Of a DNA stretch of 64,000 nucleotides, positions 45,277 to 54,170 are shown in pieces. The stretch is from assembly GCA_015231955.1 (NCBI GenBank), contig JADGAN010000023.1, positions 1 to 64,000 of the forward strand, given 5' to 3'. The stretch's first letter is position 1; every line of letters starts with the position of its first letter. The position numbers and the translations under genes are program-made. The notes below the pieces were generated by a model. That model saw nothing but the letters and a program-made list of their open reading frames with translations. It was not told where the DNA came from and ran no database searches. Source of the stretch: Oligoflexia bacterium. GTDB lineage: Bacteria; Bdellovibrionota; Bacteriovoracia; Bacteriovoracales; Bacteriovoracaceae.

Positions 45277-48200
45277 ATGGAAAACATTTTTCAAAAAATT
45301 TACACACAAAAACTTCCTGAAAGTCACAATCTTCCCTCTTATAAAAACTTTGCTGATCTGCTCTTTCAAAGAGAGCTTCCTGCAAAGAGCGATCACCCTC
45401 TACTCATGGGTGTTTGTAATGGGCGCCCCATTTCCATTGACTTAACTTATCTTCGTAACATCACCGCGCAATTGATGCTAAAAATTCATTCCCTACAAAT
45501 TAAAAAAGGTGATCACGTTTTATTACTTCGCCCCTCTCACTCTAATGATATCTATTGCGCTCTAACTTACATAGCGCTTACCTCACTCGGAACCACAGTC
45601 ACTTTTATCGCTAAACTGCATCTCGATCAACTTCAAGAACTCAAGGCAAATATTCCATTTAAGTGCATCTTCATGGGCCGAGATGGATACACTTTTCAAG
45701 GTCGAGAAACCAAAGAGAGTAATTTACTTGAAGATATTGCCAAACTTAGGCCACGCACGCCCGTCTATTTTTTCGCTCGCGATTTAAAGATCCCTTTGAT
45801 TTTGCAATATCAATTTTCACACGAGCAATGGCGAGAAGATTTATCCAGCATGCAAGATGCCTTTCAAGTCAAGAGTAGTGATAAATGCCTTATCACCGTT
45901 GATAATAATAAGTTTATGAGCATATTCACTCATGAGCATCTCCTCAAAAGTTGTGAAAGCTGGTATCATGCAGGTTTGCTTACCCCATCACTCTTTGGTA
46001 GTAAAGGCCTCTTTCTCTCTTTCACTCCTATTATTCCGGTCATCTCACTTTGGAATGCTCTTTGGAATGCTCACACCATGTGCATCCTTTCCTATGAGTA
46101 TTTTACAGAACTGCCGACTCACGCGCAGGCCAACTTTGTTAAGATGGCCCCAGAGCATATTTTAGGCAGCAATGCGACGTTTGAAAATCTTTTGGATCTC
46201 ATCAGTGCTTTTCCTAAGCTCAAAGATTTTTGCCTGCAAACTCTCAAGGCATTAAATATTAATGGCTCCCGCTTTGATCAAACGACTGCCAAACGCACAC
46301 AAAATGCGTTTAAACTCTATCCATCTAACGCCTATACAGGGCATAGCTTTTTAATGGCAATGAATACTCTTATTGCTGGAGAGCTTAGTAATTCTAGTGC
46401 TGGCGCCCTTGGTAATCCCTTACCAGGAGTAAGTATTGCACTTAAAAAATTTGATCCTGATAAAATTGACATCAATCTGCCTACACATGGAGTGCATATT
46501 CAAGGACGTGCTCGCACTTTATACACAGTTTTTCTTAAGGCCCCCTTTATTGGCAAAACCTTGCCCTTCTCTCCTATTGATAACATTCAAATACACGATG
46601 AAAATGAGTGGCTACATACCGGTGATCTGGTGGAAGAAAAAGATGGTGGTCTGCACTTGGTTTATCGTTACACCAATGATTTTATAAAAGACAACTTTGG
46701 CAGTAAAATTTTTTATGAACGTTTTCACCACCACTATAAAAAACTCTACAAAGAGGCGGCCTTCATTGAGATCTTTTCTCTTAAAAACACTCCTGGACTA
46801 GGAGTGATTATCTTTGTTCCAGATAAAAATAATAGTATTACCAGGGGGGTCTCCCGGGTGGTTAAAGATAAAAAATATTTAAGTGCTACCAAAAACACCA
46901 TTGAGGCCACCTTAGAGCGCTTACGAGTGGAGATTGAAGAGGGTGAGTTTCGGCACTATTTTATCGAGCGCTTTGCTATCCTTAAAGTCAATGCCTGCAT
47001 GCTTGATGAATATATCAAAGTGATTACCTCAGGTGCCTTAAGGCTTTTTGATTACGACTCTGCCTTTATTAACGATCTCCTAAAGGCAAAAATTCAACTG
47101 ATACAGCAACTAACCGGCCATTATAAAAAAGTCTCAGAAGTAGTAAAAATCGATCGCGAACGTTTTATGCGTTCTGAAACCACTCGCTTTACCAGCCCCA
47201 GAAGAGGGGAACTGCTTCACGTTGCCAATTTGGATAAGAGTTACATTCGCGGTAAAGGTGATAAATTATACTACCTTCACCAAGAAGGAAAGGAGTGTGA
47301 GGTTCTCGATTTTGTTGGTGGTTTTGGTGGTAATTTACTGGGACATCGAAATCCCAAAATATTAAAGGAGGCCAATCGTTTCTTAAAAGGCCAAGAGATC
47401 TTCCTTTTTGATCAAGGATCAGAGCGGCCCATTCTCGGTGAATGCGCTAAAGAGTTATCGCTGGAAGTTGGTAAATATACCGATTGTGTTTATGTCGTTC
47501 GCTTTGGTTCTACTGGTGCTGAAGCCGTGGAGATGGCACTAGCGCACGCTTTCTTAGAACGCGATAAAAAAATTCATAATATCATTCGCGATCAAAAGCG
47601 CTGCTTTGGCTCTATTATGCCGGAAAAGGTACGAGAAATTGAACATAACATGAGGCGCTTGATACGAGAAAATTCACCAAAAATTATCGCTCTAAAAAAA
47701 GGGTTTCATGGTCACTCCCTAAGCGCGCGCTCTGTCTTGGCAAACTTCAATAAAAGACAAAAATTTGAACCGATGACTGCCATGGAGGCAATCTTCCTTG
47801 ATGAAAATTTATATCCACAAATTGCTGAGATTGTGGCGCGTGAAACTTTGAGCATAAATATTTTAGTACAGCAAGGACGAGAGGTGGTGGAGCAATCAAT
47901 CTCCATACCTGGCATCATTGCCGCCATTGCCGAACCTGTACAAGGTGAAGGTGGTGTAAATATCATTAATCCAGAGGTGCTCTCTAAACTCAGTACTTAC
48001 GATTTTCCGCTTATTCTCGATGAAATTCAATCGGGACTTGGGCGTTGTGGGAGCTTTCTTGCCTCAGAAGGGGTGCATGGCCATTATTACCTTTTCTCCA
48101 AAGCACTTGGCGGAGGTGTTGCTAAAATCTCGGCACTCTTAATTGAAAAAGATCGCTATGTTGATAAATTTGACGAGTTATACTCCTCAACTTTTGCAGG

Positions 48201-49815
48201 TGATGTCTTCTCCACTACCATGATGAAAAAAACTTTGGAGGTTATTCGTAATGACGAGATTGCCAAACGCTGCAAAGAGATGGGTGAGCATATTAAAGAG
48301 CAACTACAAAAACTCTTGAAAAAATATCCTGACATCTTCAAGGAGGCACGAGGAGTAGGGCTTTTACAGGCCATTGAACTTCGAAGCGACAACCTTCAAG
48401 ACTCTGCCTTTATGAGAGCAGTCAATGAACAAGAGTTCTTTGGTATTCTCTGCTCCGGTTATCTCTTGAATAATTTCAACATTCGCTTGCTTCCCACGCT
48501 CTCGTCCCCGAATGCATTAAGAATTGAGCCGAGCGCTTATATTGAAAAGAGTTCTATCAGCAAACTGATGAAGGCGTTTGAAAATCTTGCCACTATTCTA
48601 CGTCAGAAAGATTATGCAACCCTTCTATCCTTTCTTATAAGCGATGATATTCCAAAAAAAATACCTTCCAAATCCAAAACAGAAGATGGTCGAGCACCGG
48701 CTTACTCTACCATCATTGAACCACCCGCTCCCGATGCCGTCCGTGTTGGCTTCATTAACCATTTTGCCATTCCCGACCAGGAACTGATGATGGCCGAACC
48801 TTCGCTCAAGAGACTCACCGCTACCGAAAGGCAGATGCTTTTTGAAAAACTGATTCAATTTTACGAATTAAAGCCTTTTATTGGGTTTGCAAAAAATCTT
48901 TTCGGTGGAAAAATTTGGTTCTTATCGGTGGTGATTCCCGCTGATGCATCCTTGTTAGGTCATCTCCATCAAATGGGAAGTCTTTACCTAGAAACGGAAC
49001 GCATCCAAGATGCCATCGATTTAGCGGCCAAACATGGCTGCAAAGCTGCTGCACTTGGAGGCTACACTAGTATCATGACTAAAGATGGACTGGCCATTCT
49101 TCCGCCTCCAGGAATGAAGATCACTTCTGGTAATACCTTCACCAGCGTTGTCGGTGTTCGTAACATCATTGACACTTGTAAACGCCGGGGTGTCATCTTC
49201 GACGATCCTCAAAACACCATCGCCATTGTTGGCGCAACTGGCAATATTGGCCAAAGTCTTACCAGGCAACTCTTAGGGGAGAAAAAATTATTTAAAAAGG
49301 CACTACTCATTGCACGAGACCAACTAAAATTAAGGCAGCTGCAAAACGAAATCTTAGAACGAACCAAGAGCAGTGGTTTTGAACTCGATCTGCAAATCTC
49401 TACCGATCTTAACGAAGTCAATCGCTGTAATCTTATCGCCATCGTTACTAACACCAATGAACCACTCATCTACCCTCACCACATCGATACTAGTCGCGAT
49501 ATTCTCATCGCCGACCTCTCGGTGCCCTCTGCGGTTTCTGCAAAAGTTTGGGAGATGAAAAATGTCAAAGTAATGTCCATTTTTGGCACTGTTCCTGTAC
49601 CTGGAGAAAATGACTTTGTGATCAGCTCCCACACAAAACCAGGTACCACTTTTTGTTGCTCGGCCGAAGCGATGTTAATCGGTCTTGAATATGAACGTAC
49701 AAAAAACCTTTCGCTCACGGGTTCCATTGAACTTGCAAGTGCTACTGCTCTCGAAGAGCTTGGAGATACTCATGGATTTCTCACCAGTTTTGGTGTTGGT
49801 GGTTTTAAATTTTAA
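45277..49815 (+). CDS. Fusion: AMP-ligase-like, class III aminotransferase, acyl-ACP reductase
   Basis: A 1512-residue three-part enzyme. Residues 1-610: acyl-adenylate-synthetase-like with LHTGDLVEE, but the phosphate-binding motif is replaced by ITVDNNKFMSIFTHEH and the catalytic lysine motif (TSGK) reads TSGALR, so activity is doubtful. Residues 650-1130: class III PLP aminotransferase with FGSTGAEA (743), AEPVQGEGG, LDEIQSGLGR and PLP lysine K942 in FSKALGGG. Residues 1160-1512: cyanobacterial AAR-like reductase with GGYTSI (1261), NADPH motif GATGNIG (1319-1325), and a Cys-x-Ala-Glu-Ala-Met nucleophile at C1461. No carrier domain is seen. Likely acyl thioester to aldehyde to amine (inference). 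Confidence 0.88.
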   Translation: MENIFQKIYTQKLPESHNLPSYKNFADLLFQRELPAKSDHPLLMGVCNGRPISIDLTYLRNITAQLMLKIHSLQIKKGDHVLLLRPSHSNDIYCALTYIALTSLGTTVTFIAKLHLDQLQELKANIPFKCIFMGRDGYTFQGRETKESNLLEDIAKLRPRTPVYFFARDLKIPLILQYQFSHEQWREDLSSMQDAFQVKSSDKCLITVDNNKFMSIFTHEHLLKSCESWYHAGLLTPSLFGSKGLFLSFTPIIPVISLWNALWNAHTMCILSYEYFTELPTHAQANFVKMAPEHILGSNATFENLLDLISAFPKLKDFCLQTLKALNINGSRFDQTTAKRTQNAFKLYPSNAYTGHSFLMAMNTLIAGELSNSSAGALGNPLPGVSIALKKFDPDKIDINLPTHGVHIQGRARTLYTVFLKAPFIGKTLPFSPIDNIQIHDENEWLHTGDLVEEKDGGLHLVYRYTNDFIKDNFGSKIFYERFHHHYKKLYKEAAFIEIFSLKNTPGLGVIIFVPDKNNSITRGVSRVVKDKKYLSATKNTIEATLERLRVEIEEGEFRHYFIERFAILKVNACMLDEYIKVITSGALRLFDYDSAFINDLLKAKIQLIQQLTGHYKKVSEVVKIDRERFMRSETTRFTSPRRGELLHVANLDKSYIRGKGDKLYYLHQEGKECEVLDFVGGFGGNLLGHRNPKILKEANRFLKGQEIFLFDQGSERPILGECAKELSLEVGKYTDCVYVVRFGSTGAEAVEMALAHAFLERDKKIHNIIRDQKRCFGSIMPEKVREIEHNMRRLIRENSPKIIALKKGFHGHSLSARSVLANFNKRQKFEPMTAMEAIFLDENLYPQIAEIVARETLSINILVQQGREVVEQSISIPGIIAAIAEPVQGEGGVNIINPEVLSKLSTYDFPLILDEIQSGLGRCGSFLASEGVHGHYYLFSKALGGGVAKISALLIEKDRYVDKFDELYSSTFAGDVFSTTMMKKTLEVIRNDEIAKRCKEMGEHIKEQLQKLLKKYPDIFKEARGVGLLQAIELRSDNLQDSAFMRAVNEQEFFGILCSGYLLNNFNIRLLPTLSSPNALRIEPSAYIEKSSISKLMKAFENLATILRQKDYATLLSFLISDDIPKKIPSKSKTEDGRAPAYSTIIEPPAPDAVRVGFINHFAIPDQELMMAEPSLKRLTATERQMLFEKLIQFYELKPFIGFAKNLFGGKIWFLSVVIPADASLLGHLHQMGSLYLETERIQDAIDLAAKHGCKAAALGGYTSIMTKDGLAILPPPGMKITSGNTFTSVVGVRNIIDTCKRRGVIFDDPQNTIAIVGATGNIGQSLTRQLLGEKKLFKKALLIARDQLKLRQLQNEILERTKSSGFELDLQISTDLNEVNRCNLIAIVTNTNEPLIYPHHIDTSRDILIADLSVPSAVSAKVWEMKNVKVMSIFGTVPVPGENDFVISSHTKPGTTFCCSAEAMLIGLEYERTKNLSLTGSIELASATALEELGDTHGFLTSFGVGGFKF

Positions 49816-49847
49816 CTGTTATCTGTAGATTGATGCGAGTGAAAAGA

Positions 49848-51008
49848 CTATTCGGCGGTTAGATCGTAAGTGCCTCGTGCTCCTTGGTATCCTTTGACCG
49901 CAATATAGTAACGACCTGCTTGGATGGTACCACTGATGCTATCACTGTCATTGGAAGATTCGCTCTTTGCAAGCACTTTTTTATTTCTATCTGTCACATA
50001 CAAATCTAAGTCTCCAATATTTGCACTGTAGGTTAAGAGTATCTTGATCTTGCTGGCCTTAGCGATAGTTAGATCATAATAATCCACCTCTGTTTCTGTT
50101 GCAATCTCCCCTTTTGCCGTTAACAAAGGAGTGCTGACAAATACTCCTCCTAAATTTTTCAAGGCCCCTACATTGGCACGAAGGTAATCGATTACTTTAT
50201 CAATTGCTACTCCAGAGTTACGATCCCCCCTTCCCTTACTGCTGTAATTTTGCCCATGTCCATTGTGATGAAGTGCGATCACCTTATGTTCGTTGGCCGA
50301 AAATACAGGACTACCGGACGAACCACCAAGCGTATCCGCATCGTAGAAGAGGTCTAACTCTCGTGCAGGAGCAGGCACACTGCCCGCAGTGACAATTTTT
50401 CCTGGAGAGTATTTTTTTGTGGGAGCACACTCACTCTCGTTCCAATAGTCACAATTTTGATGGATCACATAGATACTCTCATTCACCTCATGTATTTTTC
50501 CAGGATACTCAAAAGTCACCACTCCATATTTTTTACCAGGAGTACCAGAACATTTTAAAACCGCCACATCCAGTGGTTCATAAGTCACAACCAACTCCTC
50601 ACATGCATAAGCTTCACCTTTCTCCGCCCCATCTTCTATATAGGTAGGATAGAACTTTGCTCCCCTGGTATTTACTACAGTTGGAAAGCAGTGCCAGTTC
50701 GTCATCAGCATATCCTCACTGATAAGAAAGGCAGTACATCGAGACTTTTCTGCAGGAATATCGATTAATCCTACAGCTTGGAGATTCTTTCCCACTTCTG
50801 CATTATACGTTACATTTGCAATCCCTACCCAATTTAAAGCACCAACAATGGATTTAGAGGAAGTTTCATTGTTCAAACTCTCCTCTTGTTCAACTTTTCT
50901 TTGCATCTCATCCTTTATTTGTTTTCCGCAGGCAACAGAAAAGAGCATGATAAAAAGAGAAGAAGCAACTGTCGTAAACGTTCTGAATGTTTTTTTATTC
51001 GCTCTCAT
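49848..51008 (-). CDS. S1-family serine protease lipoprotein with PPC domain
   Basis: A 386-residue lipoprotein (signal peptide ending FSVAC). The trypsin-like domain has CTAFLISEDMLMTNWHC (His), DVAVLKC (Asp), and GGSSGSPVF (Ser). Residues about 300-386 are a pre-peptidase C-terminal domain (YYDLTIAKASKIKILL, DLDLYVTD, GRYYIAVKGYQGARGTYDL). Six or more cysteines suggest disulfides. The ATG at 51008 has AAGGAG 6 nt upstream; the longer open frame adds 8 residues. It probably degrades proteins outside or at the surface. It converges with the fusion gene. Confidence 0.92.
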   Translation of the reverse strand: MRANKKTFRTFTTVASSLFIMLFSVACGKQIKDEMQRKVEQEESLNNETSSKSIVGALNWVGIANVTYNAEVGKNLQAVGLIDIPAEKSRCTAFLISEDMLMTNWHCFPTVVNTRGAKFYPTYIEDGAEKGEAYACEELVVTYEPLDVAVLKCSGTPGKKYGVVTFEYPGKIHEVNESIYVIHQNCDYWNESECAPTKKYSPGKIVTAGSVPAPARELDLFYDADTLGGSSGSPVFSANEHKVIALHHNGHGQNYSSKGRGDRNSGVAIDKVIDYLRANVGALKNLGGVFVSTPLLTAKGEIATETEVDYYDLTIAKASKIKILLTYSANIGDLDLYVTDRNKKVLAKSESSNDSDSISGTIQAGRYYIAVKGYQGARGTYDLTAE

Positions 51009-51251
51009 TTTTTTCTCCTTGTGAGCAGTCATCCTTATGATAGATCATGCAAAAACCAGGAAAAAAAATTAGCCTTTAAATTGTAAATTTATTTTACAAA
51101 AGCTTACAAATGAGTACGAAAAGAGAATGTTTTATAAAAATTTCTTACACTACCTTTCAATGACAAAAGCACCAGTATCTTATTGACAATATCAAGAGGC
51201 AAAACGACTCTAGGGAGTGTGAAAAATATCTGCAGATCAAGGAGTGGTAAA

Positions 51252-51566
51252 ATGGATTACATCATGGTTTATATTCCTCATCCAAGCAAAGAGAGCGCGC
51301 TAAAAAGCGCACGATATCTTGTGGAAAAAAAACTTATTGCTTGTGCTAACATCATCGATCCAATTCTCTCTATCTACACTTGGGAGGGTAAACTAGAAGA
51401 GTCCTCTGAAGTTTTAGTACTGGCAAAAACTCACAAACGACATTTTGAATTGTTAAAAAATGAAGTGAGTAAAATTCATCCCTATACCTGCCCTTGTATT
51501 ACCTCGATAGAACTCAGTGGGGCCAATGCCGCTTATCTCGAGTGGATCAATCAAGTTATTGCTTGA
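51252..51566 (+). CDS. cutA: CutA1-like divalent cation tolerance protein
   Basis: A 104-residue CutA: MVYIPHPSKESALKSARYLVEKKLIACANI, then IYTWEGKLEESSEVLVLAKT and the C-terminal HPYTCPCI. It forms trimers, and copper binding or tolerance has been proposed. The ATG at 51252 has GGAG 7 nt upstream; 23 upstream codons are open but do not match the family. A short GGGCC/GGCCC hairpin follows the stop with no strong T-run. Confidence 0.93.
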   Translation: MDYIMVYIPHPSKESALKSARYLVEKKLIACANIIDPILSIYTWEGKLEESSEVLVLAKTHKRHFELLKNEVSKIHPYTCPCITSIELSGANAAYLEWINQVIA

Positions 51567-51655
51567 GGGCCAAAGGCCCCTTAGCAGCTTTTGCCTGCTT
51601 TAGTCCACTTTGTAGCTTTGATAGTCTATAGTTATCACTTTAAAAAGGACTAGCT

Positions 51656-52342
51656 ATGATCCCCAAAGATACACTTTTTTTACATTTAGAAGATATGACC
51701 GCCATCCGTGAACTTTTTAAAAAAGATTTAATCGCGCTAGGAATAGAGACGCCTCCTCTCGAAGCAGAAAATGTAGCGATGGCCTTTAAGCTTGTACAAG
51801 AGAATGTTAACTCCAATAAGAAAATTCAATTCATCGTTTCTGATTGGAACCTCCCAGATGATACTGGTCTCAATTTTTTAAAGCGCATCCGCCAATTCCA
51901 AGAATTTAATAGTGTCCCCTTTGTCATGGCCACCACCGAAAATGAAATTACCTACATGCTGGATGCAATTAATGCCGGTTGCTCCAATTATGTAGTAAAA
52001 CCCTGGAACTTTAACGATTTCAAAGAAAAAATTGAGAATAGCTGGGGTAGTAAGTATGCCCCACCTGCTGGCCAACAACAAATGCAATTAAGTTCACTCG
52101 CAACAGGTACTAACATCGCCAAAGATAGCGCTCCTCCTAAAAAGACATTAATCGGCCGTATTTTCAAAAAGAAGTCGCCAGCGAATGTTACTAGCGGCAA
52201 CACTGGCGCGAGTACCAGTAGCGCCAAAAGTAGATTTAAGCTAAAAAAACCGGCAACAAAATCAGCAGACTCTGGGGATGATCTACCTCTTGAAGAATCG
52301 CCCTCTTTCTTTGAAAAAATCTGGAATCTCTTTTTCAAGTAA
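51656..52342 (+). CDS. Receiver protein with basic linker and amphipathic tail
   Basis: A 228-residue protein. Residues 1-130 form a complete receiver: the acidic pair in HLEDMTAIREL, phospho-Asp in IVSDWNLPDDTG, Thr in MATTENE, and Lys in YVVKPWNF. Residues 130-215 are a Ser/Lys/Ala-rich linker with IGRIFKKKSP. The last residues (SFFEKIWNLFFK) look like an amphipathic helix that could associate with membrane or a partner. No DNA-binding or enzymatic output. It is 25 nt upstream of an unknown protein gene, likely cotranscribed. Confidence 0.82.
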   Translation: MIPKDTLFLHLEDMTAIRELFKKDLIALGIETPPLEAENVAMAFKLVQENVNSNKKIQFIVSDWNLPDDTGLNFLKRIRQFQEFNSVPFVMATTENEITYMLDAINAGCSNYVVKPWNFNDFKEKIENSWGSKYAPPAGQQQMQLSSLATGTNIAKDSAPPKKTLIGRIFKKKSPANVTSGNTGASTSSAKSRFKLKKPATKSADSGDDLPLEESPSFFEKIWNLFFK

Positions 52343-52367
52343 CCCATAATTAGGAGTTAAGATATCA

Positions 52368-53141
52368 ATGGAATTAACCATTCCGGAACGAGATCGAGCA
52401 AAAAAGTATCAAGGCATTGAAAATCTGCAACTGATGCTTCGAGGATCTTATGAATACACTTCTCATAAAAAAATTTATTCTGAAGAGAATTTTTTAGTCT
52501 ATAAAAATAGTAAAGACAACTCTATGATCTTTGATAGTGAGCTACTAACTAGGCTTGATTCTGGAGAGTTTTTAAAAGTAATGCTTAGCTATCACATCAA
52601 CAAAAATTGGGTGCCTCTCGAAGTTACTATCAACAAACAAGTAGGCAAACAAAATGCCACCGAGATCTACCAGATGGATCTCAAAAAGAACACACTCACC
52701 TACCAGTTTATTGCGAACAATCAGGCAAAGGTAATGAAGCTGCAAGTGCCTCCCAAATATCAGATTGCCACCTATAACACTGTCTCTTCCTTTCTCTTCA
52801 TATCCTCTAAAAAGTACGATCCCACCGGTCGCAATTATTACAACATTTTAGTAACCAACAATCTCCTCGAATATCAAGGGCCGCCCCAAATGAACTATAT
52901 CGTGCTGGAGAGAATCAGCACGACACCTCAAAATGTGCGCGTCAACGATAAAAACCTCAAGGCAATCATCTACCGTATCTACAGCCAAAGCGGCCATGAA
53001 AAGAAGACGGAGGAGCCCATCATATCGTGTATTAGCCGTCACTACAGTATTCCCTATGTTGTAGAGGGACCTAAGAATTTACGCATTCAAATTAAATTCT
53101 TAAGCGAAGTTGAGGGCAATGCGCTTAGTGATTTTTCTTAG
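52368..53141 (+). CDS. Conserved-looking protein of unknown function
   Basis: A 257-residue soluble protein, no signal peptide. Beta-rich segments such as SMIFDSELLTRLDSGEFLKVMLSYHI, ATEIYQMDLKKNTLTYQF and PPQMNYIVLERIST dominate. The ATG has AGGAG about 10 nt upstream. Cotranscription with the receiver 25 nt before is probable. I do not recognise the family. It could be an output protein for that receiver, but this is only proximity. Confidence 0.68.
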   Translation: MELTIPERDRAKKYQGIENLQLMLRGSYEYTSHKKIYSEENFLVYKNSKDNSMIFDSELLTRLDSGEFLKVMLSYHINKNWVPLEVTINKQVGKQNATEIYQMDLKKNTLTYQFIANNQAKVMKLQVPPKYQIATYNTVSSFLFISSKKYDPTGRNYYNILVTNNLLEYQGPPQMNYIVLERISTTPQNVRVNDKNLKAIIYRIYSQSGHEKKTEEPIISCISRHYSIPYVVEGPKNLRIQIKFLSEVEGNALSDFS

Positions 53142-53155
53142 CCCGTAAATTTCAC

Positions 53156-53614
53156 TTAGTGGTGGTAAGGGTGTCCAGATGCAATCGTATCTGCCCGGTA
53201 GAGCTGCTCAATTAAAATGATTCTTGCTAGCTTATGAGGAAAGGTGAGCGGAGATAAAGAGATCATCTCTTTTGCAACGTCATAGAGGGCCTTACCATGC
53301 CCCATAGCACCTCCCATAACCAAGACAATTTTTTTATTTGTATGTTTTTCCGCCATAGCAAAGAGAGCCCGCGAAAAATCGTCGCTGCTTTGATAGAGTG
53401 TTCCTTTCTCTGCAAGCAACACAAGATGGTAGGGAGAAGTAAAGTCGCTTAATTTTTTTACAACACTTGCCGCTTCAATATCAACATTGCCTTGAGCTGC
53501 TTTTACCTCAATAATATTTAACTTTATTTTGCTTAGACGTTTGATGTAGTTGCTTTCAATGGCACTTAATGAGGGGTCTTTTAATTTTCCAACAATGATG
53601 AGATCAATTCGCAC
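53156..53614 (-). CDS. rlmH: 23S rRNA pseudouridine1915 N3-methyltransferase
   Basis: A 152-residue SPOUT methyltransferase of helix 69 of 23S rRNA: RIDLIIVGKL at the start, VLLAEKG, LVMGGAMGHG, and the C-terminal LARIILIEQLYRADTIASGHPYHH typical of RlmH. The start is GTG at 53614, 4 nt after the rsfS stop, where homology begins; the ORF upstream runs inside rsfS and contains no Met matching the family. It is the last gene in the rplU-rpmA-obgE-rsfS-rlmH series, a common ribosome-assembly arrangement. Confidence 0.93.
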   Translation of the reverse strand: MRIDLIIVGKLKDPSLSAIESNYIKRLSKIKLNIIEVKAAQGNVDIEAASVVKKLSDFTSPYHLVLLAEKGTLYQSSDDFSRALFAMAEKHTNKKIVLVMGGAMGHGKALYDVAKEMISLSPLTFPHKLARIILIEQLYRADTIASGHPYHH

Positions 53615-53618
53615 AATT

Positions 53619-54170
53619 TTAATAGTAATCTTTTTCGCTATCAGCACTATTATGCTCAAGATACTTGCTGGCGCTGTTTTGAGAATTGTAATAAAAGGCA
53701 TCAGGAACAGTAATACGGATAGCATGTGGCCAAAGCGATTCTAAATTATAAATCTCACGTGACTTCTCAATAAAGAGGTGAACAATAACACTATTTAAAT
53801 CAATCAGTGTCCAATTAGATTCACTCCCACCCTCAACTCCACGAATCTGTCGCTGCAGACGTTTTACTTGATAGGCAATCTCACTGGCAATAGCGCTGGC
53901 CTGAACTGAATTTTGGACATCGGCGATAACAAAGTAATCAGCAAGAGGAGAAATTCCTTTCATATCTAAAATTTTAACATTTAATCCTTTATAAAAGAGC
54001 AGAAGGTAGCTCACGGCCATGGCAAGGTTTAGCGAATCGCCTTCAGCCGCTGTGGCCGTATATTCATTTGAAGTGTAGATTTTATCTAACTCGCAGGCCA
54101 AGTAATCGCTCTTGCTTTTACGAGCAGAATGCTGCTCCTTTTTTTGACTGACATCACTTAAATAACTCAT
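53619..54170 (-). CDS. rsfS: Ribosome silencing factor RsfS
   Basis: A 183-residue protein with the RsfS (DUF143) domain at about residues 48-150: [58 protein letters not shown] and YNLESLW. It binds ribosomal protein L14 and blocks subunit joining in nutrient limitation. About 45 N-terminal and 30 C-terminal residues are additional and low in complexity. The start overlaps the obgE stop by 4 nt. Confidence 0.94.
   Translation of the reverse strand: MSYLSDVSQKKEQHSARKSKSDYLACELDKIYTSNEYTATAAEGDSLNLAMAVSYLLLFYKGLNVKILDMKGISPLADYFVIADVQNSVQASAIASEIAYQVKRLQRQIRGVEGGSESNWTLIDLNSVIVHLFIEKSREIYNLESLWPHAIRITVPDAFYYNSQNSASKYLEHNSADSEKDYY

Noticed and set aside
45277-47100. The fusion gene as an NRPS or polyketide module
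   Set aside because: No condensation, ketosynthase or carrier domain (DSL-type phosphopantetheine site) is visible, and the ligase-like part lacks its catalytic motifs.
51567-51580. Terminator after cutA (GGGCC-AAA-GGCCC hairpin)
   Set aside because: The stem is only 5 bp and has no T-run, so it is too weak to call.
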